A stretch of DNA of 64,000 nucleotides from Strigamia acuminata. Its lineage: Eukaryota > Arthropoda > Chilopoda > Geophilomorpha > Linotaeniidae. The position numbers and the translations under genes were made by a program. The stretch covers positions 14,512,491 through 14,576,490 of the forward strand of contig OX442317.1 of the NCBI GenBank assembly GCA_949358305.1. The letters are read 5' to 3'. Below the pieces are notes generated by a model. That model made no database searches. It was not told the origin of the DNA and saw only the letters and a program-made list of their open reading frames with translations. Shown one piece after another: positions 1 through 12,776 of the stretch (position 1 is its first letter; each line of letters opens with the position of its first letter).

Positions 1-1166
1 TTGGCTGAATCCGGATGCAATTCGGTTCGGGAGTTGCACGAGGCTGTAAATAGATATTAAGTTTTATTTACACTTGTTATTGATTCAAATATTTATTTAC
101 CTTATAGTTATATCGCTGAATAACATCTCACGCGGTTGCAAAGTCGAGGAGACGGAAATCGTACGGCTTGGTTCGGGTGATGGACGCTGAAATGGCCAAA
201 AGAAACGCTCGTTTAAGCTCAAAGACACAAGCAATATGTTGGAAGGAAATACATATGTGCTTACTTACCTGAGCGGTAATTCATGGGATCGCGGGAGAGA
301 AGTAATCCGCAGCAAAAGGCGATCGTGAGCGACGGCGTTGCATTAGGTCGGCCATTTTCAGTAGTAGAGACCCGGATGAAGCGTGCGGTTGAAGTTTTCC
401 TCGATTATCTGTTGAAATAAATAGAAATTAGGTTTGATTGTACAATTAGAGGAATTAGTTTAATTAATTTGTTCACTTTCACTCCTGATTTAATTTCGAT
501 GTGACAGTAGACGATTTGCGAGCGATGACAAGACGCGATGGAGCATTCATACTCGCAAATGACGTCATACACGGAGGAGTTGTATTTTATTAATGTTTAT
601 ACAACTCAAGTTGTTATTTGTTAGTTTAAAACATGTTTTTCTCTCGGATTGCTACTCTTTACGTGATCTGAGAAGTTTAGTTAAGTTTGATTATTTGTAT
701 GCAATCATTTTCAATGTTAAATTACATACTTTTGTTGAAGTGATGATTTTAGGCCAGAAAAGCGCCTGACACTTTTCCCCCATGTTACATTTAATTGGGA
801 AACTTCATGCCTTCTATAAATGAAGTTTCTAATGTATAATTAAGACATTTATGCAATGTTAGGCTTAAAATCATAACCCTTGTTTTGTGACACTTGATAT
901 TTAATTGTTGTCAATCTCGTGTCACGTTTCGTCTCATTGTTAAAAGGATTAAATTCCTCACTTGCGAATAAAATATCAAGTTGAATAGTCAACTCCTCTC
1001 TCTCTCCATATCTCCTTGCAAAACAACAAAAAATGCTGAAGACCAGGCATAACGACGAGAGTCGATGCGACTCAGATCGGGCGATTTGCACAAGGCAAAT
1101 AAATGCTCCGTGCCCGAATCCTATCTTCGGATCGCTGGCGTCGGAATCGACAGGCGATACGAAAAA
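1..1166 (+). repeat. 5' LTR of element A (3' part only)
   Basis: Matches 7794-8959, offset 7793. Similarity stops after GAAAAA, where this copy runs into the primer-binding region and the other runs into element D. A perfect CRE-like TGACGTCA lies at 560-567. The antisense exon-like blocks described for the 3' LTR are also partly present here (about 101-186 and upward from 269). Confidence 0.85.
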
Positions 1167-1167
1167 G

Positions 1168-1180
1168 TGGTGCCGTGGAC
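1168..1180 (+). other. Primer-binding site of element A (tRNA-His-like)
   Basis: TGGTGCCGTGGAC directly follows the 5' LTR. The complement of the conserved 3' end of metazoan tRNA-His, including CCA, starts TGGTGCCGTGAC, so this site fits except for one extra G. The same motif occurs after the 5' LTRs of elements B, C, D and E. Confidence 0.6.
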
Positions 1181-1239
1181 CAAAATGCGAGCCAGGGAAG
1201 TGTGGGCCTAATTCGAATGGAGACGATTCGAAAATAGAA

Positions 1240-1626
1240 ATGGCGGACGTACAGCAAAAGGAATTGTTTCAAGTGGAAACAAGGACGACTGTTCGCCAAG
1301 AGAGCAATGCTGAGAAGCTGGCGGTAAGACGTAGAAAATATGAGAGAATTAATCGAGAAAAGGCGCTGAAGATTGAGCATGCTGCACGCCTCGTGAAGTG
1401 GAAAATAGCCGCTCTTAATCGGAAGACGTTAGGCCTGAAGATTAAACTAACATTCGAATGTACCGTTAAGAAGTTTACAGCAAAGGGGGCCACATACGAA
1501 GACACAACGCAATGGAGATACGGATATGGTGTTGGAACGTCGGGACAACGCGAAAAGAGCTCAGTTCAAGACGGAGCCGATGACGAAGCGAGCATCGAGA
1601 TGAGAATCCATTACAAAGAGACTTAA
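1240..1626 (+). CDS. Short basic ORF in element A leader, possible Gag remnant
   Basis: The frame is open from 1033 inside the LTR. The first ATG beyond the primer site is at 1240 and gives about 128 residues. The product is rich in K, R and E and could form a helix in its middle part (RRRKYERINREKALKIEH). I see no zinc knuckle, protease or other domain, and no relative that I recognise. It may be a surviving Gag N-terminus or a chance ORF. The shared leader motif ACACAACGCAATG (1502-1514) lies inside it, which argues that this DNA is kept for an RNA signal and not for protein. Coding status is unproven. Confidence 0.3.
   Translation: MADVQQKELFQVETRTTVRQESNAEKLAVRRRKYERINREKALKIEHAARLVKWKIAALNRKTLGLKIKLTFECTVKKFTAKGATYEDTTQWRYGYGVGTSGQREKSSVQDGADDEASIEMRIHYKET
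1502..1514 (+). promoter_or_regulatory. Shared leader motif ACACAACGCAATG (element A)
   Basis: These thirteen bases are identical to motifs in the leaders of B/C and D/E, which otherwise look different. The motif lies 336 nt after the 5' LTR here, against 427 nt in C, 220 nt in D and 218 nt in E. A packaging or translation-control role is inference. Confidence 0.5.
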
Positions 1627-4600
1627 TTGAGAAGATCAAGACTTTTTGACTTGTTTTTGTGTTATATTGAATTTTGTGTTCAGTTATGCAATAGTTTTAA
1701 GTTTTTGATTTTTCTGTTAGTCTGTAAGTTTTTGGATTCAACCACCGGTTACGAGAGATGGATTCACTGAATGAATACAAGGTTGGTGAACAACTTTTAG
1801 CATGTTTTTTAGCATAAAGAGTTTTCGTTTAAGTTTGAGAAATTTAACAGAGTTTGTCATGATTTGGTTTTTGCTTTAAGATAGCTTTAAGTTAGGCTAA
1901 GTGTGGCTTTCTCTACCCCCCGGTAGTTGCAGAGAGAGAATGGATCGCAAGTCGCTTTGTAAAAAAGGGTTTTTTGATTTTGCAAAATAAGATTCAGTGC
2001 GAAGTCGTAAGGAGAAGTTATCGTGGGGATTAGTTTCTTAAATTGAATGGGGCTTTGGAGGAAGAACCGCTGCTATTAATGGATTGGGTCGCCAGTCTTA
2101 TTCGGGGAATTCTTTTCCTAATGCAAGGGTCAACAGCGGCCTTGAATAGATCGAGTTGAGTTTAGGATTTCGTGTTTGGGTTTCGAGTTTCGGAATTCCA
2201 TATTCTTTTAACATCGAGGAAAATTATTCTTATTTTTTTAGAAAATAACGAATTAATTTACGGGGCACATCAAGAAAACTTAAGAGAGTTTTAATGAGGT
2301 ATACGAGTTTTAATCGATCAGCTCCCCGTGATCGAAAGAGAAGGAAATTCTTTTTGAATTTTAACTGGCTGTATCGAAGACTATTGATTGAATAGTGATA
2401 CACCAAGAGGATTTCAGCTTAAGGAAATCAATGAATAGTTTGAAAGTGAGGATCGAGTTTAGAGAATAAATAGATCGTTTCTTGCTAGAAAAAGCATGGA
2501 GGTTTTGTTTACTCGAGATATTCTTTTGAGAAGGAGTGTTAACTCGTAACAAGTCATCGATTCTCGTGGTTAGTTCAATTCGATTTTACGGTTCGACGAT
2601 ATTTCGGTTTCTTGTTATGCGAGGTTTCTTGATTTTTGGACGCAATTATTCGAGGAATGCAGACGACACTTTAATTTAGTTGACTTTAAGATGATTAAGG
2701 ACATAATTCTTTGCTTCAAGATTATCCGGAGGATTAGCTACCCGTTCGTTTAGTCGAGTTTGTTTAGAATTTGATACGTCATTCGTCTCGAAAAGTTTTC
2801 TTACCTTCGATTTAGATTTATTAAAGAGTTATTCAATTCGTTCCGTCAAGATAGGCTGGTGTTAATTAAAGAATTAACAGAATTTTCTTTATAATCTGAG
2901 CGCTTTCGTGAACGATTCCGAGATTATATTAGATTTTTCCCGACTTTGATCTGTCAGTCGGCCAATCACCCAGTTATAGAGGACAGTGCACATCCCAGTC
3001 AGTTAATTGTTTTTCAGAAAATAATTAAATGCTACAGCTTCCATTTGAGGGAAGTAAGAGAAGTGCACGGTTATCCTGTTTAACCAGCTGCATATACACC
3101 CACCTTCTACAGAATAGAGAAAAAGAACTTAGTCTTTTTAGGGAATATCGAATTCCATTTAGCTGTAGAAAATAGAAGAAGAGGATTCACTTTCTTGAAG
3201 GAATCCATTCAGATGCAAGAGCTTTTTCAAAAGGAAATTTAACAAGAGGTTAATTTCAGTGATTAAGTTAAAAAAGCACATGTTTGAGAAAAAACAACAA
3301 GATGAGTAGTTTTTGAAACAAAGAAGCATGCACTATCGTGACTCTCTCTACAGAAAATTGCTACACATAAAGAATTTTTTTTGATCAACTTTTAGAGTTG
3401 AAAAAGATAGTCCAGCTCAGGAAGTTCACGTTCCTGAAAGGAAGTGTTCTTCAGATATCATTAGTTACTCGCTCAATAGGAAAAGATACATAACAGGTGA
3501 TCAGTCACACACACATATAGAAGAAATTATCTCCCATCTTAGCTTTTTCGTGATGTTCCTCCAATTGGTTTTACTTTATCGTTAGTTTAGTAATCCCATC
3601 ATCTCATTCAACTTATCTTGTGATGTTTAGACAACGCTCATGTTTTTGAGACAAGCAGAATGGTAGATGACAATTGAGTGCTCGAATCATGTACAAATTG
3701 CATTTGGGTTGCAAAGGTTGACAGATAGCTAGTATCTATAGGTCAGGTACAAAGAGCTATATCAGCAAACACATACAAGTCTTCATACTTAAAATACTAA
3801 ATACTCTCTTTCATAAGCTACACTTACAAGGATGATTGCTAGTTCTTAATCTTCTAACTACTAGTTGCTTTTACAAGCCAACACTAAATAGATGTTTGAA
3901 CGGATTTTACTCTAAGGGCAAAAGCATTGGCAGCCATAGAGGACAGAAGAAAATCCGGAGATTTCACAACTACTTTTCAGAAAGTAATGGATTGTGCTAT
4001 CAGAAACAGAAATAATTTCCAACAAGACGCTTTAAACTTAGGTCAGAATACTGCAGAAATTTTTTGAATGAATATTTGAGGGACGAGAGTTGGGGCGATA
4101 GGTAATCTCCTTTTTTGGTAAATCTCAGATAAGATACGGTTTTTTTTAGTTAAGCAGTCTAAAATATCCAAAGGAGCCTTCTCGGCTCGGATATAAGATC
4201 GTTTCTAACTAATTCCACTTCTATAGTCAATTAACTTTTCTATATATCTTGGCAGTCAAGCGCTGTGGATCAAAGGATCACAGACAGGACGGGAGATCCG
4301 AATGCGTTCGCCTCTCTCAGATTATGATAGTTTGGGGCTAGGGAAACTTGGGATCTAGAGGTTTGGACTTGGGAGAGCCGTTGTTCTTGCTAATCAAGAT
4401 TATTCTCTGTTGAATGAGCCAGTTTCTCTTAGGAGCGCTACTAGCAAAGGCGAAATAGGGGAATGGAGTTTGACAGGTCCACCTAGTTTTCATAGATAAA
4501 AATTTGTTCTGAATCGGTCTTTTAGCAAAAAGTAGAAAATTAGAATTCTAGCAATTAATAGAACCATCTCAGATGATAGATGAAAGTTAGATGAATTTTA

Positions 4601-6030
4601 AGTGAGTTTCCTTGCAATATATACACTAGGATTCGGAGTACAACGTTTCATAACACCATTGCTCAAAATATTACAGCTCATACATTTTAGTTTGAATTGA
4701 GGGAGGAATATGTCAACTTTGGCTAAAAACAATCAATTTTAAGATAGATTGTCGAGGAGGAATACTCTTGTCCAGGTCTTTTTCTTAGGAAGGTAAAAGC
4801 TAGGATTTTCCACATATGGATGAGGTCGATCTTGGTCGAATGAATTTTGCTTTCCAAGATAATGGGGATCTCGTTCAAAGTAATCCCATTTGTCGACATC
4901 TTTTCAATAAACTAAACACTTAACTCTTACAGTCAAATAATGTCTACCCATAACACTCAATAACTTGAATAAGAAAATAACATGCAGTTAACTTCAATAG
5001 TCTTGAGTTAAGTTAGAATTGCATCTATTTCACCTCTTACCACGGTAAATGACAGGATCTTTGTTCTTACTAATCAACTTCACTGATACAAGCATCAATT
5101 GTAGGTTTGACACTTAGGAAATTCTTCTCAGTTATCACAAGGATAATTGTGAGATTTCAAGCTCAATTCGCAGACGGTTGAAACACAGACGGTTTTGTTT
5201 GACTATCTTTCATACTAAAATATTGCACAGGTCTCAAAAGAATAGCTGTCCGGATACAAAGAACAGGAGAATCTTTTCCGTGACTTTTAATCCTTCACTT
5301 TCTTGAATAATGATTAGAGTGCAGAAATCTGCGCGTTTTCTGTTCAGTAACACCCTATTAACTTAGCAAATGCGAAGAGATATAAAAAAGGTGGTTAATT
5401 GTCCATTTTCTTTGTAACTTCACAAAGGCTGATATAGGTGTTAATTAAGAATTAGGTAAATCAGTTTCCTTTTTTTTAACTCAGCTGATGTCATAACATA
5501 CAGATTGTTTGAGATTCAGGTTTCTTCACTTCCTTTTCTGTTTGCCGGGAAGACCTCCTGAGAGGAGGGGAAAGTCAACCTTTATAGGACATTGGGTAGA
5601 GTGAATTGAGAGAAGAGCCTAAAAAATACAATCATACAGTAGTTTGAAAGATTCACAAGGAATCAATCAATAAAACAAAGAGGGAAATTTGGTTAACATA
5701 AGGAGACTTGCTATAGTACTTATGACTAACTTTCCAATTTTCCAATAGACATTTTGTATGGTCAGATAAGAGAGAGAGAGTCACATAGTCATTTGAGAGG
5801 AAATAACACCCTTAGTAGATATTCACCGGAAAAGACAAAAAATTGGCATGAACTCGAACCCTGGTCAACAGGTGCAACAAGATTGTTTCCAATTGCTTTC
5901 ACGGAAGCTCTCCGGAAACACGGAAATGAGGCCGTGATCGTATAGTGAGTTTGAATACTTGAAATTCATCTGCAGGTCGAATATTTGGATTCGAGTCACT
6001 GCATTTTTTCATTCCTCGTGAATTAGAGAA
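1627..6030 (+). other. Non-coding internal region of element A
   Basis: No frame here exceeds about 65 codons and none resembles gag, pol or env. The sequence is AT-rich with scattered GA-rich runs. I see no tRNA, rRNA or convincing repeat apart from low-complexity stretches. Confidence 0.7.
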
Positions 6031-6357
6031 GGTCCAAGCTCGGTCAACAGATACCGACACCTAGCTTTCAGAAGTAATTGAGCCCTAATCTGGTCCATAG
6101 CTACCAGGGGTTGTCTGAAAGATTTAGCAAAGGTCCAAGTTCGGCCAAAAAAGCCGACGCCTAGTCATTAGAGTAGAAAGGTCCAAGTTCGGCCAAGAGT
6201 GCCGACGCCTAGTCATTAGAGTAGAAAAGGTCCAAGTTCGGACATGAGTTCCGACACCTAGCTTTTAGAAGTAGTTGAGTTCAGATCTGGTAAAAAAGTT
6301 ATCAGTATTTGTTTCAAAGGATAAAAGGTCCAAGTTCAAAAATATGGTTTTTTGACA
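6031..6357 (+). repeat. Array of seven hairpins with covarying stems (element A)
   Basis: Most units start GGTCCAAG, then a short stem-loop, then C(A/G)CCTAG. Stem arms are TCGGT/ACCGA (6040-6044, 6053-6057), CTGGT/ACCAG (6090-6094, 6103-6107), TCGGC/GCCGA (6141-6145, 6153-6157), TCGGC/GCCGA (6189-6193, 6201-6205), TCGGA/TCCGA (6238-6242, 6250-6254), CTGGTAA/TTATCAG with one G-U pair (6287-6293, 6299-6305) and TCAAAAA/TTTTTGA (6336-6342, 6349-6355). Arms differ between units, but each still pairs with its partner. This is direct evidence that pairing has been preserved. Confidence 0.8.
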
Positions 6358-7058
6358 CCTAGCATAAGTAAAGAGTGGGAATTTGAAATACACGGTTCAG
6401 GTCGTTATTCACCCAAAAATTCCAAACTGGAAAATAATTAAGGGTAACACACGTTGATTAAAACTCCCCTTATTATTTAAAATCGAATCAGATAGAAGAA
6501 AATGTGACGAGACATTTTTAACAGCTAGATTTCCGTATTAAATTACCTGAGAGGTTTTTAAGTTAAAGGAAATAAATAAGATCGAGATCTGATTCATTTG
6601 AGAAATGACAATGTGTCATTTAAAGTTAGAGTTTCCATAATTGGAAAAATTCTGGACTTAAGGGAAAAGCTAAAATTCCACCAGTGGATACAGAAATTGT
6701 TTTGTCAATTTAATGAAAGGTTAAATTGAATTTTACTTAGCTTTGAAGTTCTCTTGATCCATGCCATGACGAAGAGGATCTCCACGTGGGTTGTCGAAAA
6801 TCGAGGAATACGGTCGATGTTCGTCCCTGGATATCAGAGTCAAATAGTTAGTCGAGTCAAAAGAAAAATGTGAAGGAGAGAAATTGCATTTGAGAAAGGC
6901 AAGAAATCCAAGACATTTTTGAGATTCAGAAAAAGGAAGAAATTTTATTTCCCACAAAAATAAAATACAGTTCTTTAGGTGTAAATGAAAAAAAAACTAT
7001 TGTACAGTATAGTTTTAGACATGATGATTTGCTGTTCCTTTTGTTTCGGCGGGAGCGC
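6358..7058 (+). other. Non-coding 3' part of element A internal region
   Basis: No credible ORF. The last bases before the 3' LTR (about 7036-7058) are a T-rich run followed by CGGCGGGAGCGC. This matches the box before the 3' LTR in elements B, C, D, E and F. It is not a polypurine tract. Confidence 0.6.
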
Positions 7059-8959
7059 TGTTGCGAATCAGTTCGAAACAGGAAATGCTTCTCAAAATAT
7101 AAAGGAAAGAAAAGATGGTGAAAGTTGAAATAAGTCCGAACTTTTCACTAAAAAAGAAAGAAAGAAAGAAATAAATTAGCTAAATTTATTTACCTTTCAG
7201 AAGACAATCAGTTGTCACTTAGTTGAAGTCGAATAGGCATAATCTCGGGTTGTCGATCAAATTGAAGTTCTAGAAGATTCTGAAAAGGAGTTCGAGCTTT
7301 TAAATAATTGTTCATATCGGAAATTAATTGCTATAACTTATCTGAATGTGAAGAACTCCCCGGGTCATGATACAAGCTCGGGAGTCGAGTATGTCTGAAA
7401 GGAAAATACGGGTTAATTATAATCGAGGGTTACAGTGTTTCATTTGCGTTGATTTATTTTCTTACGGATAAATTAAGACGGTTCGCTGGAGTGGGGTAGA
7501 AGTCACAAATCTGCCTCATATGTGGGAATAACTGTAAATGAGAGAAGGTTTAAATTAAAACGGATGTTTGGTTTGGTTAAATATGTTTACACGAAATGTT
7601 AAGTTATGTTTTAATTTATAACCAATTATTTGCTCACCTTAATCTTACGAAATCCGGATGAATGAGGCAGGAGTCACCGGCCTGCTTCATATGAGGGAAT
7701 GACTGTAAATAAAGAATGTATAAGTTAGATATAATTGCGTTACTTGTTAAATTTATGTTTGACTTTATACTCGTGAAATTATTTACCTTAAGTTTGGCTG
7801 AATCCGGATGCAATTCGGTTCGGGAGTTGCACGAGGCTGTAAATAGATATTAAGTTTTATTTACACTTGTTATTGATTCAAATATTTATTTACCTTATAG
7901 TTATATCGCTGAATAACATCTCACGCGGTTGCAAAGTCGAGGAGACGGAAATCGTACGGCTTGGTTCGGGTGATGGACGCTGAAATGGCCAAAAGAAACG
8001 CTCGTTTAAGCTCAAAGACACAAGCAATATGTTGGAAGGAAATACATATGTGCTTACTTACCTGAGCGGTAATTCATGGGATCGCGGGAGAGAAGTAATC
8101 CGCAGCAAAAGGCGATCGTGAGCGACGGCGTTGCATTAGGTCGGCCATTTTCAGTAGTAGAGACCCGGATGAAGCGTGCGGTTGAAGTTTTCCTCGATTA
8201 TCTGTTGAAATAAATAGAAATTAGGTTTGATTGTACAATTAGAGGAATTAGTTTAATTAATTTGTTCACTTTCACTCCTGATTTAATTTCGATGTGACAG
8301 TAGACGATTTGCGAGCGATGACAAGACGCGATGGAGCATTCATACTCGCAAATGACGTCATACACGGAGGAGTTGTATTTTATTAATGTTTATACAACTC
8401 AAGTTGTTATTTGTTAGTTTAAAACATGTTTTTCTCTCGGATTGCTACTCTTTACGTGATCTGAGAAGTTTAGTTAAGTTTGATTATTTGTATGCAATCA
8501 TTTTCAATGTTAAATTACATACTTTTGTTGAAGTGATGATTTTAGGCCAGAAAAGCGCCTGACACTTTTCCCCCATGTTACATTTAATTGGGAAACTTCA
8601 TGCCTTCTATAAATGAAGTTTCTAATGTATAATTAAGACATTTATGCAATGTTAGGCTTAAAATCATAACCCTTGTTTTGTGACACTTGATATTTAATTG
8701 TTGTCAATCTCGTGTCACGTTTCGTCTCATTGTTAAAAGGATTAAATTCCTCACTTGCGAATAAAATATCAAGTTGAATAGTCAACTCCTCTCTCTCTCC
8801 ATATCTCCTTGCAAAACAACAAAAAATGCTGAAGACCAGGCATAACGACGAGAGTCGATGCGACTCAGATCGGGCGATTTGCACAAGGCAAATAAATGCT
8901 CCGTGCCCGAATCCTATCTTCGGATCGCTGGCGTCGGAATCGACAGGCGATACGAAAAA
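7059..8959 (+). repeat. 3' LTR of element A (1901 bp)
   Basis: The start is set by TGTTGCGA after the conserved CGGC box, as in the other elements. The end is set by the jump into element D sequence at 8960. A CRE-like TGACGTCA lies at 8353-8360. The left 1 kb carries a regular series of splice-like signals on the opposite strand. Confidence 0.75.
7194..8062 (-). other. Antisense series of exon-like blocks in element A LTR
   Basis: On the minus strand, blocks at 7894-7979, 7787-7836, 7638-7702, 7466-7531, 7342-7394 and 7194-7279 are each preceded by a pyrimidine-rich stretch ending in CAG. All but one are followed by a donor-like GTAAAT, GTGAGC or GTAAGA. A further donor (CAG then GTAAGT) is at 8062. 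The gaps are 57-106 bp and AT-rich, like short invertebrate introns. The 7342-7394 block ends at ATAAGT, a G-to-A change of a good donor. Blocks 7638-7702 and 7466-7531 look like duplicates. No single frame stays open through all blocks, so this may be a non-coding transcript or a decayed captured gene. Confidence 0.4.
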
Positions 8960-10192
8960 ATACTTAACAACTGATAACAACTGAGTTGCTTCTTTAGCAA
9001 CCTACTCTTAACAACTGGTCACCTGATTACAATAAATGTCAGTGACCAAACAATACAGATTTGAATAATAACAATAGTGCCAACAAGGTTTCCGTATATA
9101 GACAACAGATGTCAAACTTAACATAAATAAAGGCAAAACTTAACCTAACACCTTGAAAACAGTATGACCTGTGCAAACAGCACTTCACTTAAACTTAACA
9201 GATAATTCAAAGGCTAAAACTAACATTAACTGCACTCAAAACACAATGCTGAGCCCAAACCCCAATTGCCACCAAAAGAGGGCGCAAAGTGTCACAAACC
9301 TTAACCCGTAACAACCATACAATAACAAAGGTAAAAGCTTAGATTAACAACCCTTAATATTGGTAATTTATACAAACAATAACTAGTAAATATTCCCTAT
9401 GTCCAGGTCTCCTCAAAACCCCAAAAGAAATAATAACAGGGCAACAGTGCAGCACCAAATCCAAGATGGCGACCATGCAACTGCTAAAATGACGTGAATG
9501 GAGCCAAACAAGGTCGCGAGCGACTCACAGGCCTTCTCAACGATGGATCTTCGTCTTAGAACGGTCAGTACAGCTTTCCCAGTGCTTGGGCATTGAAACC
9601 CGACCAATTCAACTCATTTGCAGGACCCACACGACCACGAGAGGCGTCGCAAGGCGTACGCTCACGCCCGACGCTCGCAAACGCTCACAAACGATGTCCA
9701 ACGCCCATCCAGCGACCCAAGACACCTGTGGACTACCTTAAACACCAATACAAGTTAGTATAAATTAAATCACAAGCAAAATAAGCACCAAAAACCACAA
9801 TTGTGCTTATTTCAGGTTCTTCCCATCTCCCAGTTCACTTGCGCTATGGCGGCCATCTTGCCGATGCACGCCTATCTCCTTCGCAAGTGAACTGGAAACA
9901 GGAGAGAACTTACAAATACTAGAAATAACTCAGAAACGTGAAAAAGACACATAAATTAATTACAAAAGACTAAAAACACAACTTTCAAACATTCCAGGTG
10001 TGGCAGGCGAAGTGACAACCCTCTTGAACTACCAGGATCGTGACAACAAAGCGGCAAACCAACTGGGCATGTCAGATATGTGTTAAAAATCTATCTAAAC
10101 TTGACAACAAAATTAAAAAGCCTTTTCTTTCTTTCAGAAGATGAACAACGTGAAATCTCCAGATCCTTTTTGTTGCGTTCTTGCTCGCAACA
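8960..10192 (-). repeat. 3' LTR of element D (partial)
   Basis: These 1233 bases correspond to 16009-17241 of the other D LTR at the same length. The remainder lies left of element A, outside the window. On the minus strand it begins TGTTGCGAGC at 10192. Confidence 0.85.
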
Positions 10193-12579
10193 TCGCTGCC
10201 GGCCAAAAAAGAAGAGAGCAGCCGCCCTGAAGGAACCGCATTCATGGAGAAAAGACCGAGCATACTGACTTTCACCATGCCTATATCCCTTGGCAAGAAT
10301 CCACAACGAATCATAGAACCCCTTTTCCCAAATCGAAAATATATTGACTCTTCTGTTAACAATACATTAACATGAACAGGAGCGGGTCCCCTGAAACGAG
10401 AAGATCCTAGACATACTGCAAAATAACCGGACTCTAACCTGCAACTCGTAATACAAAGAAACGACTAACAATCACAAAAAAAAGAGCTTGTCTCTCCCAT
10501 AGAGATTGACCTGCAGTCAACTTTGGGAAACTGAGACCCCCAACCAATGGGGTCAGTCAACGACAAGACACCACTAAACCACAAATAACCTTAAAGCTAA
10601 ACTAACAAACCGACTTCTCATACACTTCCTTTAAGAGGTAGTTTGAATCCTCAGACAAAATTCGCCCCTAAAGACACCGACTTACGCAAGCACCTGAGCT
10701 CAGCCATTGATCCATTCAGGAAGCCTGCCAAAGTTGACATCAAACTGAAACGAAAATGCCGCAGAAAGCTAAAGCAGATTCCTATCTAACTAAGCAAAAA
10801 CCAACCAATTCATCGTTGGGACGCCAAGCGACCAACCTAAACAGGCGATCAACTCACGACTTGATGATAAACAACCAGCCAAGCCAGCGACCGTCCACTC
10901 AGGCGGCAACTCACTGCAAAGATAAACTCGTGCCCAATTTCCTTTAAACTAAATATCTTCCACTAGAAAGAACTAAACTAAACTGTGTAATGAACCAAAA
11001 TAACAATTGGAACCAATAATACGCAATGTCAAAGAACACACCCCCAGTCTAACTACACCTGAAAAATCAAGAAAACTGTGCTCACTTTTTAAAAAACAGT
11101 TACCTGTTGACATTGCAGAAAACGAAACCCCTCCCTTAGTGAAATCTTCATTCAAACCTCTCTAGAACTCTCACAACGAGAAGCGGCCACTTAAATTTAA
11201 GACAAGTAACTTCAATCGTGCCCCACCCGACTAGTAGTACAAAATCTTTTCTCAATTTTTTTTCCACTACAAGCAGGGCTCTGCTAAACTAACACAAGAC
11301 AAGCCAAAAATTTGAATCTAAGAGCGCACAACACATAATTCCTTTTTTTTAACGAAAAACTAGGGGTATCCCCTGACACCGCGAATTATCCTCAATGCTT
11401 TCTCCTCATTCGACCTTTTCTCTGGCTAACATCTCAGCTAAACCTTCCTTCCTATCATAACCCATTTTCTTCCCGACAGAAGAAGAATGCTGCCACGGCG
11501 TTTAAACCACTAATGCCGGAGCCAGAAAAGGTCGAAAAAAAACAACATCTGTGAATTTCTTTGTGAGAGAAACCCACCTTTTAAAGGTATAAACTATGAA
11601 TTAACTAACCTTTGACTAACTAAGCTTTTATCTCAGAAGACTTCCGCGAGTATCTGATACGCCACTAACCTCAACCCCATGGTCGTGTGACCGTCAGACT
11701 CGTCGCAAAAAGCTCCGAAATCAAACACTAACAAAAAAGGCTAATTACTAATTTCTACTATATCGTCGCCTCTACGTTCTCCTATTGGAAGCTAGCCCAA
11801 GGGGACTCGAAATCACGACTTACTCTTCATTTCTAACCTCTGCCCTTTTCTCTCATGAACCCCAAAAAACTTGTGCACCTGTGTTCAGCCAAAAACACTT
11901 GTGCTTCTCTGCTCAAAACTTTGGGTAGGAGGGGGCGTGAAAACAAGTTGCGATCCACTCAACTTTGATCGCACATCTCCCAATGCTTGACGCATCTGAC
12001 GAATTAACTGACTCAATCTCATGCATAGGCAAAAAGAAACCCGGATCCAAAGGAGGAGAAGACTTCCTTGCACAATCTAAGTACCAAGGCAAAGTTTACT
12101 GCCCATCTCGGACGAGCAATGGACAAGACCGAAAGTTGAACAGTGCTCAGAAGCTCAGGAGAACGTGAGCAACAGGAATTAAAGTATGGTGATGAAGTTC
12201 ACCCTCTAAAACCGATTAGCTCCTCGTGTATTGGGTCCAATAACACGAGTGTCCACCAGAGAACCAACACGCCCAAAAAACAGTTCCGTTCCATCCCCCG
12301 CGAGACCGAAACCATGCCCCGACTGACGAGGACCCTCAAGAACTTTACCCCATGCACCTTGAGTAAGTATACGAAACTAAACCAAAAAAAAACGCGTGGC
12401 TCTGCCTAAAAGAGAAAAGAATATAGAATCCCTGGCCCTTTCTCACATCAAGGTTGTTGGACTCGCACCTTGTCACTAAGGGCGAGTGTACCCTGTCCTA
12501 GAACAACCGAGAAAGTGAAAGAACTCTGCTTCTGGGCTCCTAACCTTTCACTAACCCTAATGCTTGCACAAAAGTGCTT

Positions 12580-12770
12580 GCTTAAGCCTGATAGACTAAA
12601 CTATCAATCGCTTAAGAACCTCTAATTCGCTTAAGCCTGACGGACTTAACTATCATCCGCTTAAAAAACCTCTTATTCGCTTAAGCCTGACGGACTGAAC
12701 TATCATCCGCTTAAGACCATCTAATTGCTTAAGCCTGACTGACTTAACTATCATCCGCTTAAGACTCTCT
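12580..12770 (-). repeat. Tandem array with CTTAAG palindromes (element D)
   Basis: Four units of about 45-50 bp, each opening with GCTTAAGCCTGA and closing near CGCTTAAG, so each can fold on the two CTTAAG ends. The first unit also holds a perfect inner stem, TGATAG/CTATCA. The same array is in element E at 21369-21559. Confidence 0.75.
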
Positions 12771-12776
12771 AAATGC

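Larger units (their letters stand above)
1..8959 (+). mobile_element. Element A: non-coding BEL-like LTR element, left end outside window
   Basis: The first 1166 bases recur at 7794-8959 with no difference in the parts compared by eye, so they are the two LTRs of one young element. The 3' LTR begins at 7059 (TGTTGCGA), so about 735 bp of the 5' LTR lie left of the window. The internal region (1167-7058) has a tRNA-His-like primer site, a short basic ORF and a hairpin array, but no gag or pol, as in large non-coding LTR derivatives. Right of 8959 the sequence continues as an LTR of element D, matching 16009 onward in D's other LTR, so A sits inside D. The likely target duplication begins ATAC at 8960; its left partner is outside the window. 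The LTR 3' end lacks the usual CA. Confidence 0.85.
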
